Of a stretch of DNA of 64,000 nucleotides, positions 42,240 to 51,494 are shown piece by piece. The notes under the pieces are model-generated. The model searched no databases, was not told the DNA's origin, and saw only the letters and a program-made list of their open reading frames with translations. The first letter of the stretch is position 1; every line of letters starts with the position of its first letter. Source of the stretch: Methylobacillus arboreus (lineage in GTDB: Bacteria > Pseudomonadota > Gammaproteobacteria > Burkholderiales > Methylophilaceae); contig NZ_JAJAVC010000003.1 of NCBI RefSeq assembly GCF_020532725.1, positions 744,001 through 808,000 of the forward strand, read 5' to 3'. A program made the position numbers and the translations under genes.

Positions 42240-44069
42240 TTATTTGCCACGCATGAACATCTTGTCCAGCTCATACATGGTGACCTGGAACCAGGTGGGA
42301 CGGCCATGGTTGCACTGCCCGGAACGCTCGGTGGCTTCCATATCGCGCAACAGCGCATTCATCTCGGGAATGGTCAGGATACGGTTGGCCCGCACTGCTG
42401 CATGGCAGGCCATGGTGCCCAGCAACTCGTTACGGCGCTCGGTAAACGCACGGCTTGCACCATATTGCCGCAAATCTGCGAGTACATCGCGCGCAAGCGC
42501 GACGGCATCGGCATCCTTGAGCATGACGGGAATGGAACGTACTGCCAATGTGGTAGGCGAAAGCACGGCAATATCAAACCCAAGCTGTTCTAGGCCATTT
42601 TCAGCTAGTGACTGCTGCTCCTGTACGGTAGCAACTTCCAGAAGGTCGGCATGAAAACTCACAGGCAGCAATAACGGCTGCATGGGCACGCGGCTGGCAT
42701 CGAGCGCATTCTTGAGCTTCTCGTACATGATGCGTTCGTGGGCGGCATGCATATCCACCACCACCAAACCCAGCTTGTTTTGCGCGAGGATATAAACACC
42801 ATGAATCTGCGCAGCGGCAAAACCTAGCGGAAACTCCTGTGCATCATCAGCGAGCTGGTTTTCAGGCTGCGCCGCACCCAATATGCCATTGGGTATACTC
42901 GGTGGCAGTTCTGTTGTCACGGCCTGTTGAAGTCCGCCAAACAAGTTCTGATAAAAGTTGCCCGAAGCCTCATTGGCGCGCAAATCGATATTGCTCTGAA
43001 AACGCGGGTAGCTGGCGACAGGTGCTGAATTATTGGCACTACTTGCAGCTGCCAGTTCGGGCGTCAGCGAACTGGCAAGCCCGACCGGGGCGGCCAATGA
43101 TTTATTGAGCGCATGGAAAATGAAGCGATGCACGGATTGGCCGTCGCGGAAGCGTACCTCGGTCTTGCTCGGATGCACATTGACATCCACCAGGGCCGGA
43201 TCCAGCTCCAGGAACAATACAAACGCCGGATGACGGTCATGATGCAATACATCCTGGTAGGCCTGGCGTATGGCGTGGCTGATCAGCTTGTCGCGGACAA
43301 AACGTCCATTGACATATACATATTGGGTATCACGCGCATGACGCGAGAATGTGGGCTTGGCCGCCATTCCCCAAAGGCGCAGCCCGGCAGCGGATTCATC
43401 TAGGTAAAACGCTTCTGCGGCAAAATCCTTGCCCAAGACGTCCTCAAAGCGCTTTTCCGCATGAGTGGTGCCCAGCCGCATCGTGGCACGGCCATTATGC
43501 TGCAGGAGAAAGCTCACATCCGGGCGAGAAAGCGCAACCCGGCGGAACGCCTCTTCGCAATGGCCGAACTCGGTATTCTCAGTTTTGAGGAATTTGCGTC
43601 GGGCGGGCGTGTTGAAATAAATATCCTGGATGTCGACGATAGTGCCCGCATCAAGTGCTGCGGGTTCAATATTCGTGAGAAAAGAACCTTCAGACGCAAT
43701 ACGCCAGGCATGCTTTTCATCAGGGTGGCAACTTGTGATCTGGGTACGGGAAATTGCGGCAATGCTTGCAAGCGCCTCGCCGCGGAAACCAAGGCTGGCA
43801 ACACGCTCGAGGTCTTCCAGACTGGCAATCTTGCTGGTGGCATGCCGGGTCAATGCAAGACTGAGTTCATCACGCGCAATGCCGCCGCCATTATCACTAA
43901 TGCGCATCTGCTTGACGCCGCCAGATTGCAGAGCAACGGCAATATCGGTGCTGCCGGCATCCAGGCTGTTTTCCAGAATTTCCTTGAGCGCCGAGGCTGG
44001 GCGCTCGACTACTTCGCCAGCGGCGATCTGGCTGATTAACTGGTCGGGGAGAAGCTTAATGGATGGCAT
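42240..44069 (-). CDS. mutL: DNA mismatch repair protein MutL
   Basis: 609 residues. The GHKL ATPase motifs are present: EILENSLDAG, ISDNGGGI and GFRGEALASI. The C terminus has VVDMHAAHERIMYE, matching the metal-binding endonuclease motif DQHA(x)2E(x)4E with Met for Gln, which suggests an endonuclease-type MutL as in organisms without MutH. The start at 44067-44069 (MPSIKLLPDQLISQIAAGEV) fits the family; a TTG nine codons upstream is less likely. Confidence 0.96.
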   Translation of the reverse strand: MPSIKLLPDQLISQIAAGEVVERPASALKEILENSLDAGSTDIAVALQSGGVKQMRISDNGGGIARDELSLALTRHATSKIASLEDLERVASLGFRGEALASIAAISRTQITSCHPDEKHAWRIASEGSFLTNIEPAALDAGTIVDIQDIYFNTPARRKFLKTENTEFGHCEEAFRRVALSRPDVSFLLQHNGRATMRLGTTHAEKRFEDVLGKDFAAEAFYLDESAAGLRLWGMAAKPTFSRHARDTQYVYVNGRFVRDKLISHAIRQAYQDVLHHDRHPAFVLFLELDPALVDVNVHPSKTEVRFRDGQSVHRFIFHALNKSLAAPVGLASSLTPELAAASSANNSAPVASYPRFQSNIDLRANEASGNFYQNLFGGLQQAVTTELPPSIPNGILGAAQPENQLADDAQEFPLGFAAAQIHGVYILAQNKLGLVVVDMHAAHERIMYEKLKNALDASRVPMQPLLLPVSFHADLLEVATVQEQQSLAENGLEQLGFDIAVLSPTTLAVRSIPVMLKDADAVALARDVLADLRQYGASRAFTERRNELLGTMACHAAVRANRILTIPEMNALLRDMEATERSGQCNHGRPTWFQVTMYELDKMFMRGK

Positions 44070-44139
44070 ACTGGAAAGACGAGGGCCCACGGACAATCAA
44101 GCGCCCTATTCTACCCCCAGCATGCCATGCTATGCCAAT

Positions 44140-44505
44140 CTATAGCCCATCAATAAAGCGCAGGCCGTACTTCTGCACAGCGATATCGGTGACCACTTCA
44201 CTTTCAAGTCCAACCTTTTGCGCAAGCAAATCCACCGGCACAAATTCGGGTGGACGCACTAGAAGGTCATCTGCCACCTGATGCAGTGCTTGTACAGCCT
44301 TGCCTTCCAAATGGGCATCGCGCCCCGCTTCGCTACCGAATGTATCGAAAATCACATAAAGGTTTTCTGCCCGCTTGAACGCATACCAGGTCTTGGTTTC
44401 GTCCTCTTCCTTGACCACAGGCAAGGTTTTTTTCAGAAAACTTTCAAGCTCTTGCCGCTTGTCAGGGCGTGCCTCCAACTTGATGTACAGCGCATATTTA
44501 CTCAT
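44140..44505 (-). CDS. Small ABM-domain (antibiotic biosynthesis monooxygenase-like) protein
   Basis: 121 residues. The ferredoxin-like dimeric alpha/beta-barrel pattern (YALYIKLEARPDKRQELESFLKKTLP...ENLYVIFDTFGSEAGRDAHLEGKAVQAL) matches the YgiN/ABM family, which includes small quinol or heme monooxygenases and proteins of unknown role. AAGGAA precedes the ATG. It sits between an MBL nuclease gene and mutL, on the same strand. The substrate cannot be inferred. Confidence 0.8.
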   Translation of the reverse strand: MSKYALYIKLEARPDKRQELESFLKKTLPVVKEEDETKTWYAFKRAENLYVIFDTFGSEAGRDAHLEGKAVQALHQVADDLLVRPPEFVPVDLLAQKVGLESEVVTDIAVQKYGLRFIDGL

Positions 44506-44590
44506 TGCATCATTCCTTGATTACTGCATTCACGTACTTTTGGTACGCACCTTTTGTGCCAGCATGGGTGCGCTGGCCAGGGCACAGCCC

Positions 44591-45958
44591 TTAGGAATTG
44601 CCATTGAGCTCGACCGTCTGTAGATACTCGGGCACGATGACATTCCATTTCTTTTCTTCTTCTATTCTGTGTCTGAGTGCGTCCGCGGCTACTGGTTCAC
44701 CATGCACGATAAAGGTTTGCCTCGGCTGCTGCGGGCACTGCGCCAGCCACTGCATGATTTCTTGATAGTCGGCGTGGGCAGACAAGTTGTCAATCGAGGC
44801 AATCTCGGCGCGCATCGGCACATATTCGCCATGAATCTTGACGCTTTCCGCGCCGTCGACCAAGGCCGCCCCGCGCGTTCCCGGGGCCTGGAACCCCGCA
44901 AACAATACCGTATTGCGTGCGTCAGGCCCAAATGCCTTGAGATGATGTACTACACGGCCGCCGGATGCCATGCCGCTGGCGGCAAGAATGATGGCCGGCT
45001 CGCGCAGGTTGTTGATCTCCATGGACTCTTCCACACTGGTCACTACCTTGGCCACTTTCGCCAGTTCCCGGCACTGTGCCGCGCTGAGCTTGTGTTCAGC
45101 GCTATGCGTAAGGAAAATCAGGGTCGCATCCGTGGCCATCGGGCTGTTCAGGTAGACCGGAATATCGGGAATGCGGCCTTTCTGCTTGATCTTGTGGATG
45201 TAATACAACACTTCCTGGGCACGGCCGACAGCAAATACCGGCACCAGTACAATGCCCCCTCGCTTTGCCGTGCGGTTGATGACGTCGGCCAACTGGGCTT
45301 CAGGCGCGGTGTTTTCATGCAGGCGATTGCCATAGGTCGATTCCACTACCAGATAATCTGCGGCCTCAGGTGCTGCTGGCGCATGCAGCAAGGGATCGTT
45401 CATGCGTCCCAGGTCTCCTGAAAACAGGATGGAAGTCTGTTCATCCTTGAGCAGCACTGTAGAGGCGCCCAGGATATGGCCGGCTAGCCTGAGCTTGATG
45501 GTAATGCCATCAAGAATCTGAGTCGTCTGTTCCAGCGGTACAGCTACTAGATGTTCAAGCGCAGCCTCGGCATCCTCCTTGGTATAGAGCGGCAAGGCTG
45601 GCTTGTGCTTGGAGAAACCACGCTTGTTGGCATAGCGTGCCTCTTCCTCCTGTATATGGGCAGAGTCGCGCAGCAATAGCTGGCAAAGCGCCAACGTGGC
45701 CTCGCTACAATACACCTTGCCGCGGAAACCCTGCTTGACCAATAGCGGCAGGTACCCCGTATGGTCTATATGCGCATGGGTCAGTACCACCGCATCAATG
45801 CTGGCCGGCTCCACCGGCAGCTTGGCCCAGTTCTTCAGGCGCAATACCTTCAAGCCCTGGAACAAGCCGCAATCGACCAATATACGGCGTTCGCCGCTTG
45901 TCACAAGGTGCTTGGAGCCGGTCACGGTGCCAGCGGCACCGAGAAAACTGATTTTCAT
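44591..45958 (-). CDS. Metallo-beta-lactamase/beta-CASP RNA-processing nuclease
   Basis: 455 residues. Metal ligands lie in THAHIDHTGYLP (about residues 57-68) and VFSGDLGR-type FSGDLGRM; the beta-CASP region and the C-terminal LSAHADYQEIMQWL and IVHGEPVAADALRHRIEE motifs complete the fold. Members of this family cut RNA (like CPSF73/YSH1 and YhcR-type bacterial proteins). It follows the amiC stop after two bases, so it is in the tsaE-amiC operon. Confidence 0.92.
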   Translation of the reverse strand: MKISFLGAAGTVTGSKHLVTSGERRILVDCGLFQGLKVLRLKNWAKLPVEPASIDAVVLTHAHIDHTGYLPLLVKQGFRGKVYCSEATLALCQLLLRDSAHIQEEEARYANKRGFSKHKPALPLYTKEDAEAALEHLVAVPLEQTTQILDGITIKLRLAGHILGASTVLLKDEQTSILFSGDLGRMNDPLLHAPAAPEAADYLVVESTYGNRLHENTAPEAQLADVINRTAKRGGIVLVPVFAVGRAQEVLYYIHKIKQKGRIPDIPVYLNSPMATDATLIFLTHSAEHKLSAAQCRELAKVAKVVTSVEESMEINNLREPAIILAASGMASGGRVVHHLKAFGPDARNTVLFAGFQAPGTRGAALVDGAESVKIHGEYVPMRAEIASIDNLSAHADYQEIMQWLAQCPQQPRQTFIVHGEPVAADALRHRIEEEKKWNVIVPEYLQTVELNGNS

Positions 45959-45960
45959 GC

Positions 45961-47289
45961 CTATTTCTCTACTATTCTGGTCTTGGATAAAGGCGGGTTG
46001 GCAGCGAAATACTTCTTGATTCCCGACAAAATGGAACTCACCAGCTTGTCCTGGTGCTTGCTGTCATTGAGCCTGCGTTCTTCTTCTGGATTAGTAATGA
46101 AGGCTGTTTCCACGAGGATGGAAGGAATATCGGGCGATTTCAGCACGGCAAACCCTGCCTGCTCGACATGGCGCTTATGCAGGGTATTGATGGTGCCCAT
46201 ATGGTCCAGCACCAGTTTGCCCAGTTTCAGGCTATCGTTGATCGTCACGGTTTGAGAGAGATCGAGCAAAGTGCGGGCAAGATAAGGATCCTTAACGCCT
46301 CCAATACTGACGCCCCCGATCAGGTCCGACTCATTTTCACGCTGCGCCAGCAGGCGCGCCTGGGCACTGGTGGCCCCGGTTTCGGAGAGCGCAAACACCG
46401 ATGACCCACGCGCCTGGGCGCTCAATGCAGCATCCGCATGGATAGACACGAACAAATCGGCCTGCATTTTACGTGCTTTCACCACCCGTCCATGCAACGG
46501 GATGAAATAGTCGCCATCGCGGGTCAGGACACCGCGCATGTTGGGCTCTGCATCAATGGCGGCCTTGAGTTTCTTGGCAATTGCCAGGGTGACATTCTTT
46601 TCGTACGACCCCTTGGCGCCTTTCGCGCCCGGGTCCTCGCCGCCATGCCCCGCATCAATCGCAATGGTCAATATCCTGGAATCAGGTTTTTTATTGGTAG
46701 ATGGTGCAACTACAGCAGGAGGCTGGCTCGTACCAGGCAAATCTGGTGTCGCCTCCGTAATCACGGGCGACTCCGGTGCTAATTGCAGTTCGGGCAGAGG
46801 CGCTTCGGCGGTTTCAGGTTTTTCGAGCTGCTCCAGCATTGCCATCAGTGGATCTTGCGCCGGATAAATATCCAGCACCAGGCGATCCTGATAATCACCA
46901 GCGGGGGGCAATGTAAACACCTGCGGCTTGATTTGCGCCTTGAGATCGACCACGATGCGCACGACACCAGGCTTGAAATTGGCGACGCGCACCTGGCGGA
47001 TATAAGGATCATTGGGATTGATCTTCTCGCCCAGGGCTTTGAGCACGGTTCCCAGCTCAACATTGTTCAGGTCGAGTACCAGCCGTTCCGGGTCTTTCAG
47101 TATCACCATGCTGTGGCTAACAGGCTTGCTGGTTTCCAGGGTGATGCGTGTGTAGTCGGCGGCGGGCCAGACCCGTGCAGCTGAAACCTGTATCGATTCA
47201 GCCGCATTGACAGGCATCAGCCCCAGCACCAGCACCAGTGCAATGGCAAGCAGGCAGGCTAGGAAACGGACTTGAGTTTTATGAGGCAT
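45961..47289 (-). CDS. amiC: N-acetylmuramoyl-L-alanine amidase AmiC (AMIN + amidase_3)
   Basis: 442 residues. A signal peptide (about 1-29, ends NAA) is followed by an AMIN peptidoglycan-targeting domain (about 30-140), a proline-rich linker, and a zinc amidase domain from about 205 with IAIDAGHGGEDPGAKG, FVSIHADAA and VETAFITNPEEERRL. It splits septal peptidoglycan in the periplasm. The ATG has AGGAAA five bases upstream and overlaps the 3' end of tsaE by 31 bases. Confidence 0.95.
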   Translation of the reverse strand: MPHKTQVRFLACLLAIALVLVLGLMPVNAAESIQVSAARVWPAADYTRITLETSKPVSHSMVILKDPERLVLDLNNVELGTVLKALGEKINPNDPYIRQVRVANFKPGVVRIVVDLKAQIKPQVFTLPPAGDYQDRLVLDIYPAQDPLMAMLEQLEKPETAEAPLPELQLAPESPVITEATPDLPGTSQPPAVVAPSTNKKPDSRILTIAIDAGHGGEDPGAKGAKGSYEKNVTLAIAKKLKAAIDAEPNMRGVLTRDGDYFIPLHGRVVKARKMQADLFVSIHADAALSAQARGSSVFALSETGATSAQARLLAQRENESDLIGGVSIGGVKDPYLARTLLDLSQTVTINDSLKLGKLVLDHMGTINTLHKRHVEQAGFAVLKSPDIPSILVETAFITNPEEERRLNDSKHQDKLVSSILSGIKKYFAANPPLSKTRIVEK

Positions 47290-47729
47290 TGCTTTCCTGA
47301 GTCAGTATTGGCACTTGCTAGAATCCGCCTGCCCTGTTCTTCAGGCTGCATGCGGATGTCAATATCAGGTGCAGGCAATAGCTCCTGCGCCTTTTCCGGC
47401 CATTCGACCAGGCATAGGGATTCTGGGTTGAAGTAATCTCTGAATCCGGCAGCATCCCACTCTTCCGGATCAACAAATCTGTATAAATCAAAGTGATATA
47501 AGTTTAATGTAGAAACCACATAAGGTTCAACCAGTGTATAGGTCGGGCTCTTGACTTTGCCGGTGTGCCCCAGTGCGCGCAACAGGCCGCGCACAAGTGT
47601 CGTCTTGCCTGCGCCAAGGTCACCATGCAAATAAATGTTCAATCCGGGCGTCAGCACCTGGGCAAGCCGGCTTCCAAATGCAAGCGTAGCTGCTTCATCG
47701 GGCAAGGCCAGTGTAAAATCATCATGCAT
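47259..47729 (-). CDS. tsaE: tRNA threonylcarbamoyladenosine biosynthesis ATPase TsaE
   Basis: 156 residues. The P-loop GDLGAGKTTLVRGLLRAL (about residues 36-53) and KSPTYTLVEPY and HFDLYRF motifs define the family. TsaE helps TsaD/TsaB form t6A37 in tRNAs reading ANN codons. The ATG at 47727-47729 is interleaved with the divergent queG start (ATG at 47724 or 47730), so there is no free space between the two genes. It begins the tsaE-amiC run. Confidence 0.95.
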   Translation of the reverse strand: MHDDFTLALPDEAATLAFGSRLAQVLTPGLNIYLHGDLGAGKTTLVRGLLRALGHTGKVKSPTYTLVEPYVVSTLNLYHFDLYRFVDPEEWDAAGFRDYFNPESLCLVEWPEKAQELLPAPDIDIRMQPEEQGRRILASANTDSGKQCLIKLKSVS

Positions 47730-48797
47730 ATGTCTCAAACTCTAAACAACTTGGAAAACCTTGCCGCGGACATCAAGCGCTGGGGCATCGAGCTGGGTTT
47801 CGGACAGATTGGCATTACTGATACCGACCTGTCCGCTGCCGAGCCGCGCCACCGCGAATGGATAGAGCAAGGCTTCCATGGTGCCATGGATTATATGGCA
47901 AAACATGGAGAGAAACGCACCCGGCCGGCTGAATTGGTGCCGGGCACCATCCGCATCATTTCGGCCCGCATGGACTATATGGCGCCGGAAGCCCGCGATA
48001 GCGAGGAAGTCATGCAGGACTCAAGCCTGGCCTTTATCTCGCGTTATGCGTTGGGGCGCGACTACCACAAGGTATTGCGCAACCGCCTGCAAAAGCTCAG
48101 CGATAAGATAGCCGAAAGCATAGGAAAGTTCGGCTACCGTGTCTTTACCGACAGCGCGCCGGTGCTGGAAGTGGAGCTGGCACAGAAGGCCGGGCTGGGC
48201 TGGCGCGGCAAGCATACCCTGCTGCTATCACGCAATGCAGGCTCCTGGTTTTTCCTAGGCGAGATTTATACCGACCTTCCCCTGCCCGTGGACGAACCAT
48301 TAACCGGCCATTGCGGCAAATGCACCGCCTGCATCGACATTTGCCCAACCCAGGCGATTGTAGAACCATATAAGGTAGATGCCAGACGCTGCATTTCCTA
48401 CCTCACCATCGAGCTCAAGGACAGCATTCCCGAGCATTTGCGGCCATTGATAGGCAACCGCGTTTATGGTTGCGATGATTGCCAACTGACTTGCCCCTGG
48501 AATCGTTTTGCCCAGATGACGCAGCAGGATGACTTCCAGGTTCGCCACGGTCTGGATAATGTCAGCCTGGTGGAACTGTTCAGCTGGGACGAAGCCACTT
48601 TCAAGGAAAAAATGGCAGGCAGCGCGATTCACCGTATCGGCCATGCGCAATGGCTGCGCAACATCGCAGTGGGACTTGGCAATGCCAGCACCACGCCTGA
48701 GGTGATCCAGGCACTGGAGAACAGGCGCAATGACCCTTCCGAACTGGTGCGCGAGCATGTAGCCTGGGCATTGCAACAACATGCAAACCCACCATGA
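47724..48797 (+). CDS. queG: Epoxyqueuosine reductase QueG
   Basis: 357 residues. The family pattern GFHGAMDYMAKHGEKRTRP, the cobalamin-binding region, and two 4Fe-4S clusters (CGKCTACIDICPTQAI and CDDCQLTCPWN) are all present. It makes queuosine from epoxyqueuosine in the last tRNA step. The start is ATG at 47724 or 47730; both overlap or touch the tsaE start on the other strand. The frame upstream of them is antisense to tsaE and not real. Confidence 0.96.
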   Translation: MHMSQTLNNLENLAADIKRWGIELGFGQIGITDTDLSAAEPRHREWIEQGFHGAMDYMAKHGEKRTRPAELVPGTIRIISARMDYMAPEARDSEEVMQDSSLAFISRYALGRDYHKVLRNRLQKLSDKIAESIGKFGYRVFTDSAPVLEVELAQKAGLGWRGKHTLLLSRNAGSWFFLGEIYTDLPLPVDEPLTGHCGKCTACIDICPTQAIVEPYKVDARRCISYLTIELKDSIPEHLRPLIGNRVYGCDDCQLTCPWNRFAQMTQQDDFQVRHGLDNVSLVELFSWDEATFKEKMAGSAIHRIGHAQWLRNIAVGLGNASTTPEVIQALENRRNDPSELVREHVAWALQQHANPP

Positions 48798-48839
48798 AAA
48801 TTATTTATTTGGCCACCGCAAAAAATCACAGGTCGGTTG

Positions 48840-48845
48840 TATAAT
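48840..48845 (+). promoter_or_regulatory. Possible -10 box before the GT-C gene
   Basis: TATAAT hexamer 43 bases after the queG stop. No convincing -35 is found. If used, translation of the next gene must begin at 48877 (GTG) or 48904 (ATG), not at the ATG at 48781. Confidence 0.35.
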
Positions 48846-48903
48846 CGCCGCTCCAAAACCTGATAAAGACCGGCACGTGTTCACACCTCTCGTGTTTCGC
48901 CGT

Positions 48904-50490
48904 ATGAGCCTAGCGCTGTTTGCAGCCCTAGGCCTTTTTATTGTCTTTACTTTCTCCCACTATGGCATCAGCAACGACGAGGAGGTCCAGCACGTTTATG
49001 GCCGCCTGCTGCTTGACTTCTACAGCTCCGGTTTCAGCGACAGGTCTGCATTTGAATACCACAACCTGTTCCTCTATGGCGGACTGTTTGACCTGATCGC
49101 CGCCTTGCTGGAACAGGCATTGCCCATCTGGGTATGGGATATGCGCCACCTGCTATCTGCCCTATTCGGCCTGGCCGGCATCGTAGCGGCCTACAAGATT
49201 GCCCGGCACCTGGGCGGCGAGCGTGCGGGGTTCTTCACTGTGTTGCTGCTGGCGATCACCGGCGCCTGGACGGGCGCGATGTTCACCCATACCAAGGATG
49301 TGCCGTTTGCCGCCTGCATGGCCTGGGCCTTGTACTATACGATTCTGGTGATAGAAAAACTGCCCCGCCCGCCGCTCGCGCTCTCCATCAAGCTAGGCAT
49401 TGCGGTTGGCTGCGCGCTGGGCTTGCGCATCGGCGGCGCCTTTGCCGTGATTTATCTATTATTGTTGCTTGGGATATCGGGGCTTATCAACATCCAGGGC
49501 TGGCAAGCGCGGCTGCGCTATTGGCTGGTTAGCGTTATCCACCTGATCCCGGCTGGCGTTGTCGCCTTTATCCTGATGGCGATATTCTGGCCCTGGGGCG
49601 TGATGTCGCCCAGCCATCCAATGGAAGCCGCCAGGTCCTTCTCGCACTTCGCGTTCAATATGCTCACGATTATGGATGGCGAAGTCATGAACATAGGCGA
49701 AGTGCCGCGCTATTACTTGCCCGCCTATTTGCTGGTACGCCTGCCTGAGGTATTTTTGCTTGGCCTGGCAGGCTTGTTATTTAGCGCTGCGCTTAATTAC
49801 CGCGCGCTTTTCAAGCGCCGAGAGAAGCTCCTGCCCTGGCTCGCCGTCATCATCGCGGCGTTATTCCCGATTGCCTTTAATGTCATAGACAAGCCAGCCT
49901 TGTATAACGGCATCCGCCATTTCACTTTTGTGGTGCCGCCGGTTGTGGTTTTGGCAGGCCTCGGCCTGGCCTTGAGCTGGGATGCCCTCCACAGCCTGCC
50001 GCGCCTGCGCAAGGGCTTTGGCATTGCCTGCATCGCGCTATGCGCTTTGACATTGCTCACTCTCGCTCGCCTGCATCCATACGAATATATCTATTACAAC
50101 AACCTGGCGGGCAGCATGGCAGAGGCCGAGGCGGAATGGGAAGGCGATTACTGGTCCAGCAGCCTGCGCGAAGCCTCCGACATGCTGGAAGACGAAATTT
50201 CAACCAAGCCGCGCCGCGATGCAAGTGGCAGAATCGTGCCTTACCTGGTGGCGGTCTGCGCCGAAAATATCCAGGGCAGTGCCTACCTTGACCGCCGCTT
50301 CAGCGTCACCAAGAACTGGGAAGCTGCCGATTTCTACTTGTCCACGACCAATATGGGCTGTGACGGTGTAATGAACGGAAAAATCATCGGCGAGGTCAAA
50401 CGCATGGGAGTGGTGTTGGCGGTGGTCAAGGACAGGCGGGACCTGTTGGCGCACCTGCGCCAGCCACTCATGGCACCTCATCAGCATTAA
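48904..50490 (+). CDS. GT-C fold membrane glycosyltransferase (GT39/ArnT-like)
   Basis: 528 residues with about 10-11 membrane helices. The first periplasmic loop has NDEEVQHVYGRL, the acidic pair typical of GT-C enzymes that use polyprenyl-phosphate sugars, and a later TKDVPFAACMAWALYY loop. It should transfer a lipid-linked sugar on the periplasmic side. The start is uncertain: ATG 48904 is used; GTG 48877 and ATG 48781 are in frame. It heads a four-gene run with a GtrB-like GT2, a GtrA-like protein and a deacetylase, as in Lgm or Flm lipid A modification loci. Confidence 0.82.
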   Translation: MSLALFAALGLFIVFTFSHYGISNDEEVQHVYGRLLLDFYSSGFSDRSAFEYHNLFLYGGLFDLIAALLEQALPIWVWDMRHLLSALFGLAGIVAAYKIARHLGGERAGFFTVLLLAITGAWTGAMFTHTKDVPFAACMAWALYYTILVIEKLPRPPLALSIKLGIAVGCALGLRIGGAFAVIYLLLLLGISGLINIQGWQARLRYWLVSVIHLIPAGVVAFILMAIFWPWGVMSPSHPMEAARSFSHFAFNMLTIMDGEVMNIGEVPRYYLPAYLLVRLPEVFLLGLAGLLFSAALNYRALFKRREKLLPWLAVIIAALFPIAFNVIDKPALYNGIRHFTFVVPPVVVLAGLGLALSWDALHSLPRLRKGFGIACIALCALTLLTLARLHPYEYIYYNNLAGSMAEAEAEWEGDYWSSSLREASDMLEDEISTKPRRDASGRIVPYLVAVCAENIQGSAYLDRRFSVTKNWEAADFYLSTTNMGCDGVMNGKIIGEVKRMGVVLAVVKDRRDLLAHLRQPLMAPHQH

Positions 50491-50525
50491 CTTATCAATC
50501 GACGTTTAAGCGCGAGACCGTTCTT

Positions 50526-51494
50526 ATGACGACAGACCGCAGCCAATCCGATCCCCATATCAGCGTGATCGTGCCTGCCTATAACGAAGCCGCGGCAATC
50601 ACCGCCACCGTGGAAAATATTGCCAACCAGCTCGCCACCTTGAGCCCGCACTGGGATATCGTCGTGATTGACGACGGCAGCCGCGACAATACTGCTGGCC
50701 TGGTGCGTGGCTTGCCGTCTTATCTGCATACCACGCTGGTACGCTTCTCGCGCAATTTCGGCAAGGAGTATGCGATTACCGCCGGCCTGGAATATGCCCA
50801 GGGCGATATCGTGATCTGCATGGATGCCGACGGCCAGCACTCTTCCAGCCTCATCAATACCATGCTCGACAAATGGCGCGAAGGTTATGACATGGTGTAC
50901 GCCGTGCGCCAGGACCGCAATGTGGAATCCAGCTTTAAGCGCTGGGGGTCGCGTATCTTCTATGAAATCATGACGCTGGGCGAGCGCATCACCATTCCGC
51001 GCGATGCAGGTGATTTCCGCCTCATGAACCGTAACGTCGTGGATGCCTTGCGGGCCTTGCCGGAACGTAACCGATTCATGAAGGGCATGTATGCATGGGT
51101 GGGTCATAAGTCCATTGGCATCCCCTATACGCCGTTGCCGCGCAGCCATGGCGTCAGCACCTTTTCGCGCCTCAAGCTCATGCAGCTTGCCTGGACCGGC
51201 ATCACCAGTTTCTCGGTGATTCCTTTGCGCCTCGCAAGTGCAGTCGGAGGGCTACTGGCCTTGCTGGCCTTTATTTATGGCATCTGGGTGATCCTGGAAA
51301 AAATGTTTTTCCATGAATCTATACCTGGCTGGCCCACCGTGGTCGCAAGCTTGATGTTTTTTTCCGGGGTACAGCTGCTGTTTATCGGCATCCTGGGCGA
51401 ATATATCGCGCGTATTTATGACGAGGTTAAAGGACGTCCGCCCTATATCGTGGCTGAGGTATCCGCGGCTTACCAGAACGCACTGGCCTCATGA
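50526..51494 (+). CDS. GtrB/ArnC-type polyprenyl-phosphate glycosyltransferase (GT2)
   Basis: 322 residues. The GT2 domain reads ISVIVPAYNEAAAI, VVIDDGSRDNTAGL, RFSRNFGKEYAITAGLEYAQGD and MDADGQH, with two membrane helices near the C terminus (about 232-300). This is the DPM/GtrB/ArnC type that loads a sugar onto undecaprenyl phosphate on the cytoplasmic side. By comparison with LgmA and FlmF2 the sugar may be an N-acetylhexosamine. Its stop overlaps the next gene by four bases. Confidence 0.9.
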   Translation: MTTDRSQSDPHISVIVPAYNEAAAITATVENIANQLATLSPHWDIVVIDDGSRDNTAGLVRGLPSYLHTTLVRFSRNFGKEYAITAGLEYAQGDIVICMDADGQHSSSLINTMLDKWREGYDMVYAVRQDRNVESSFKRWGSRIFYEIMTLGERITIPRDAGDFRLMNRNVVDALRALPERNRFMKGMYAWVGHKSIGIPYTPLPRSHGVSTFSRLKLMQLAWTGITSFSVIPLRLASAVGGLLALLAFIYGIWVILEKMFFHESIPGWPTVVASLMFFSGVQLLFIGILGEYIARIYDEVKGRPPYIVAEVSAAYQNALAS

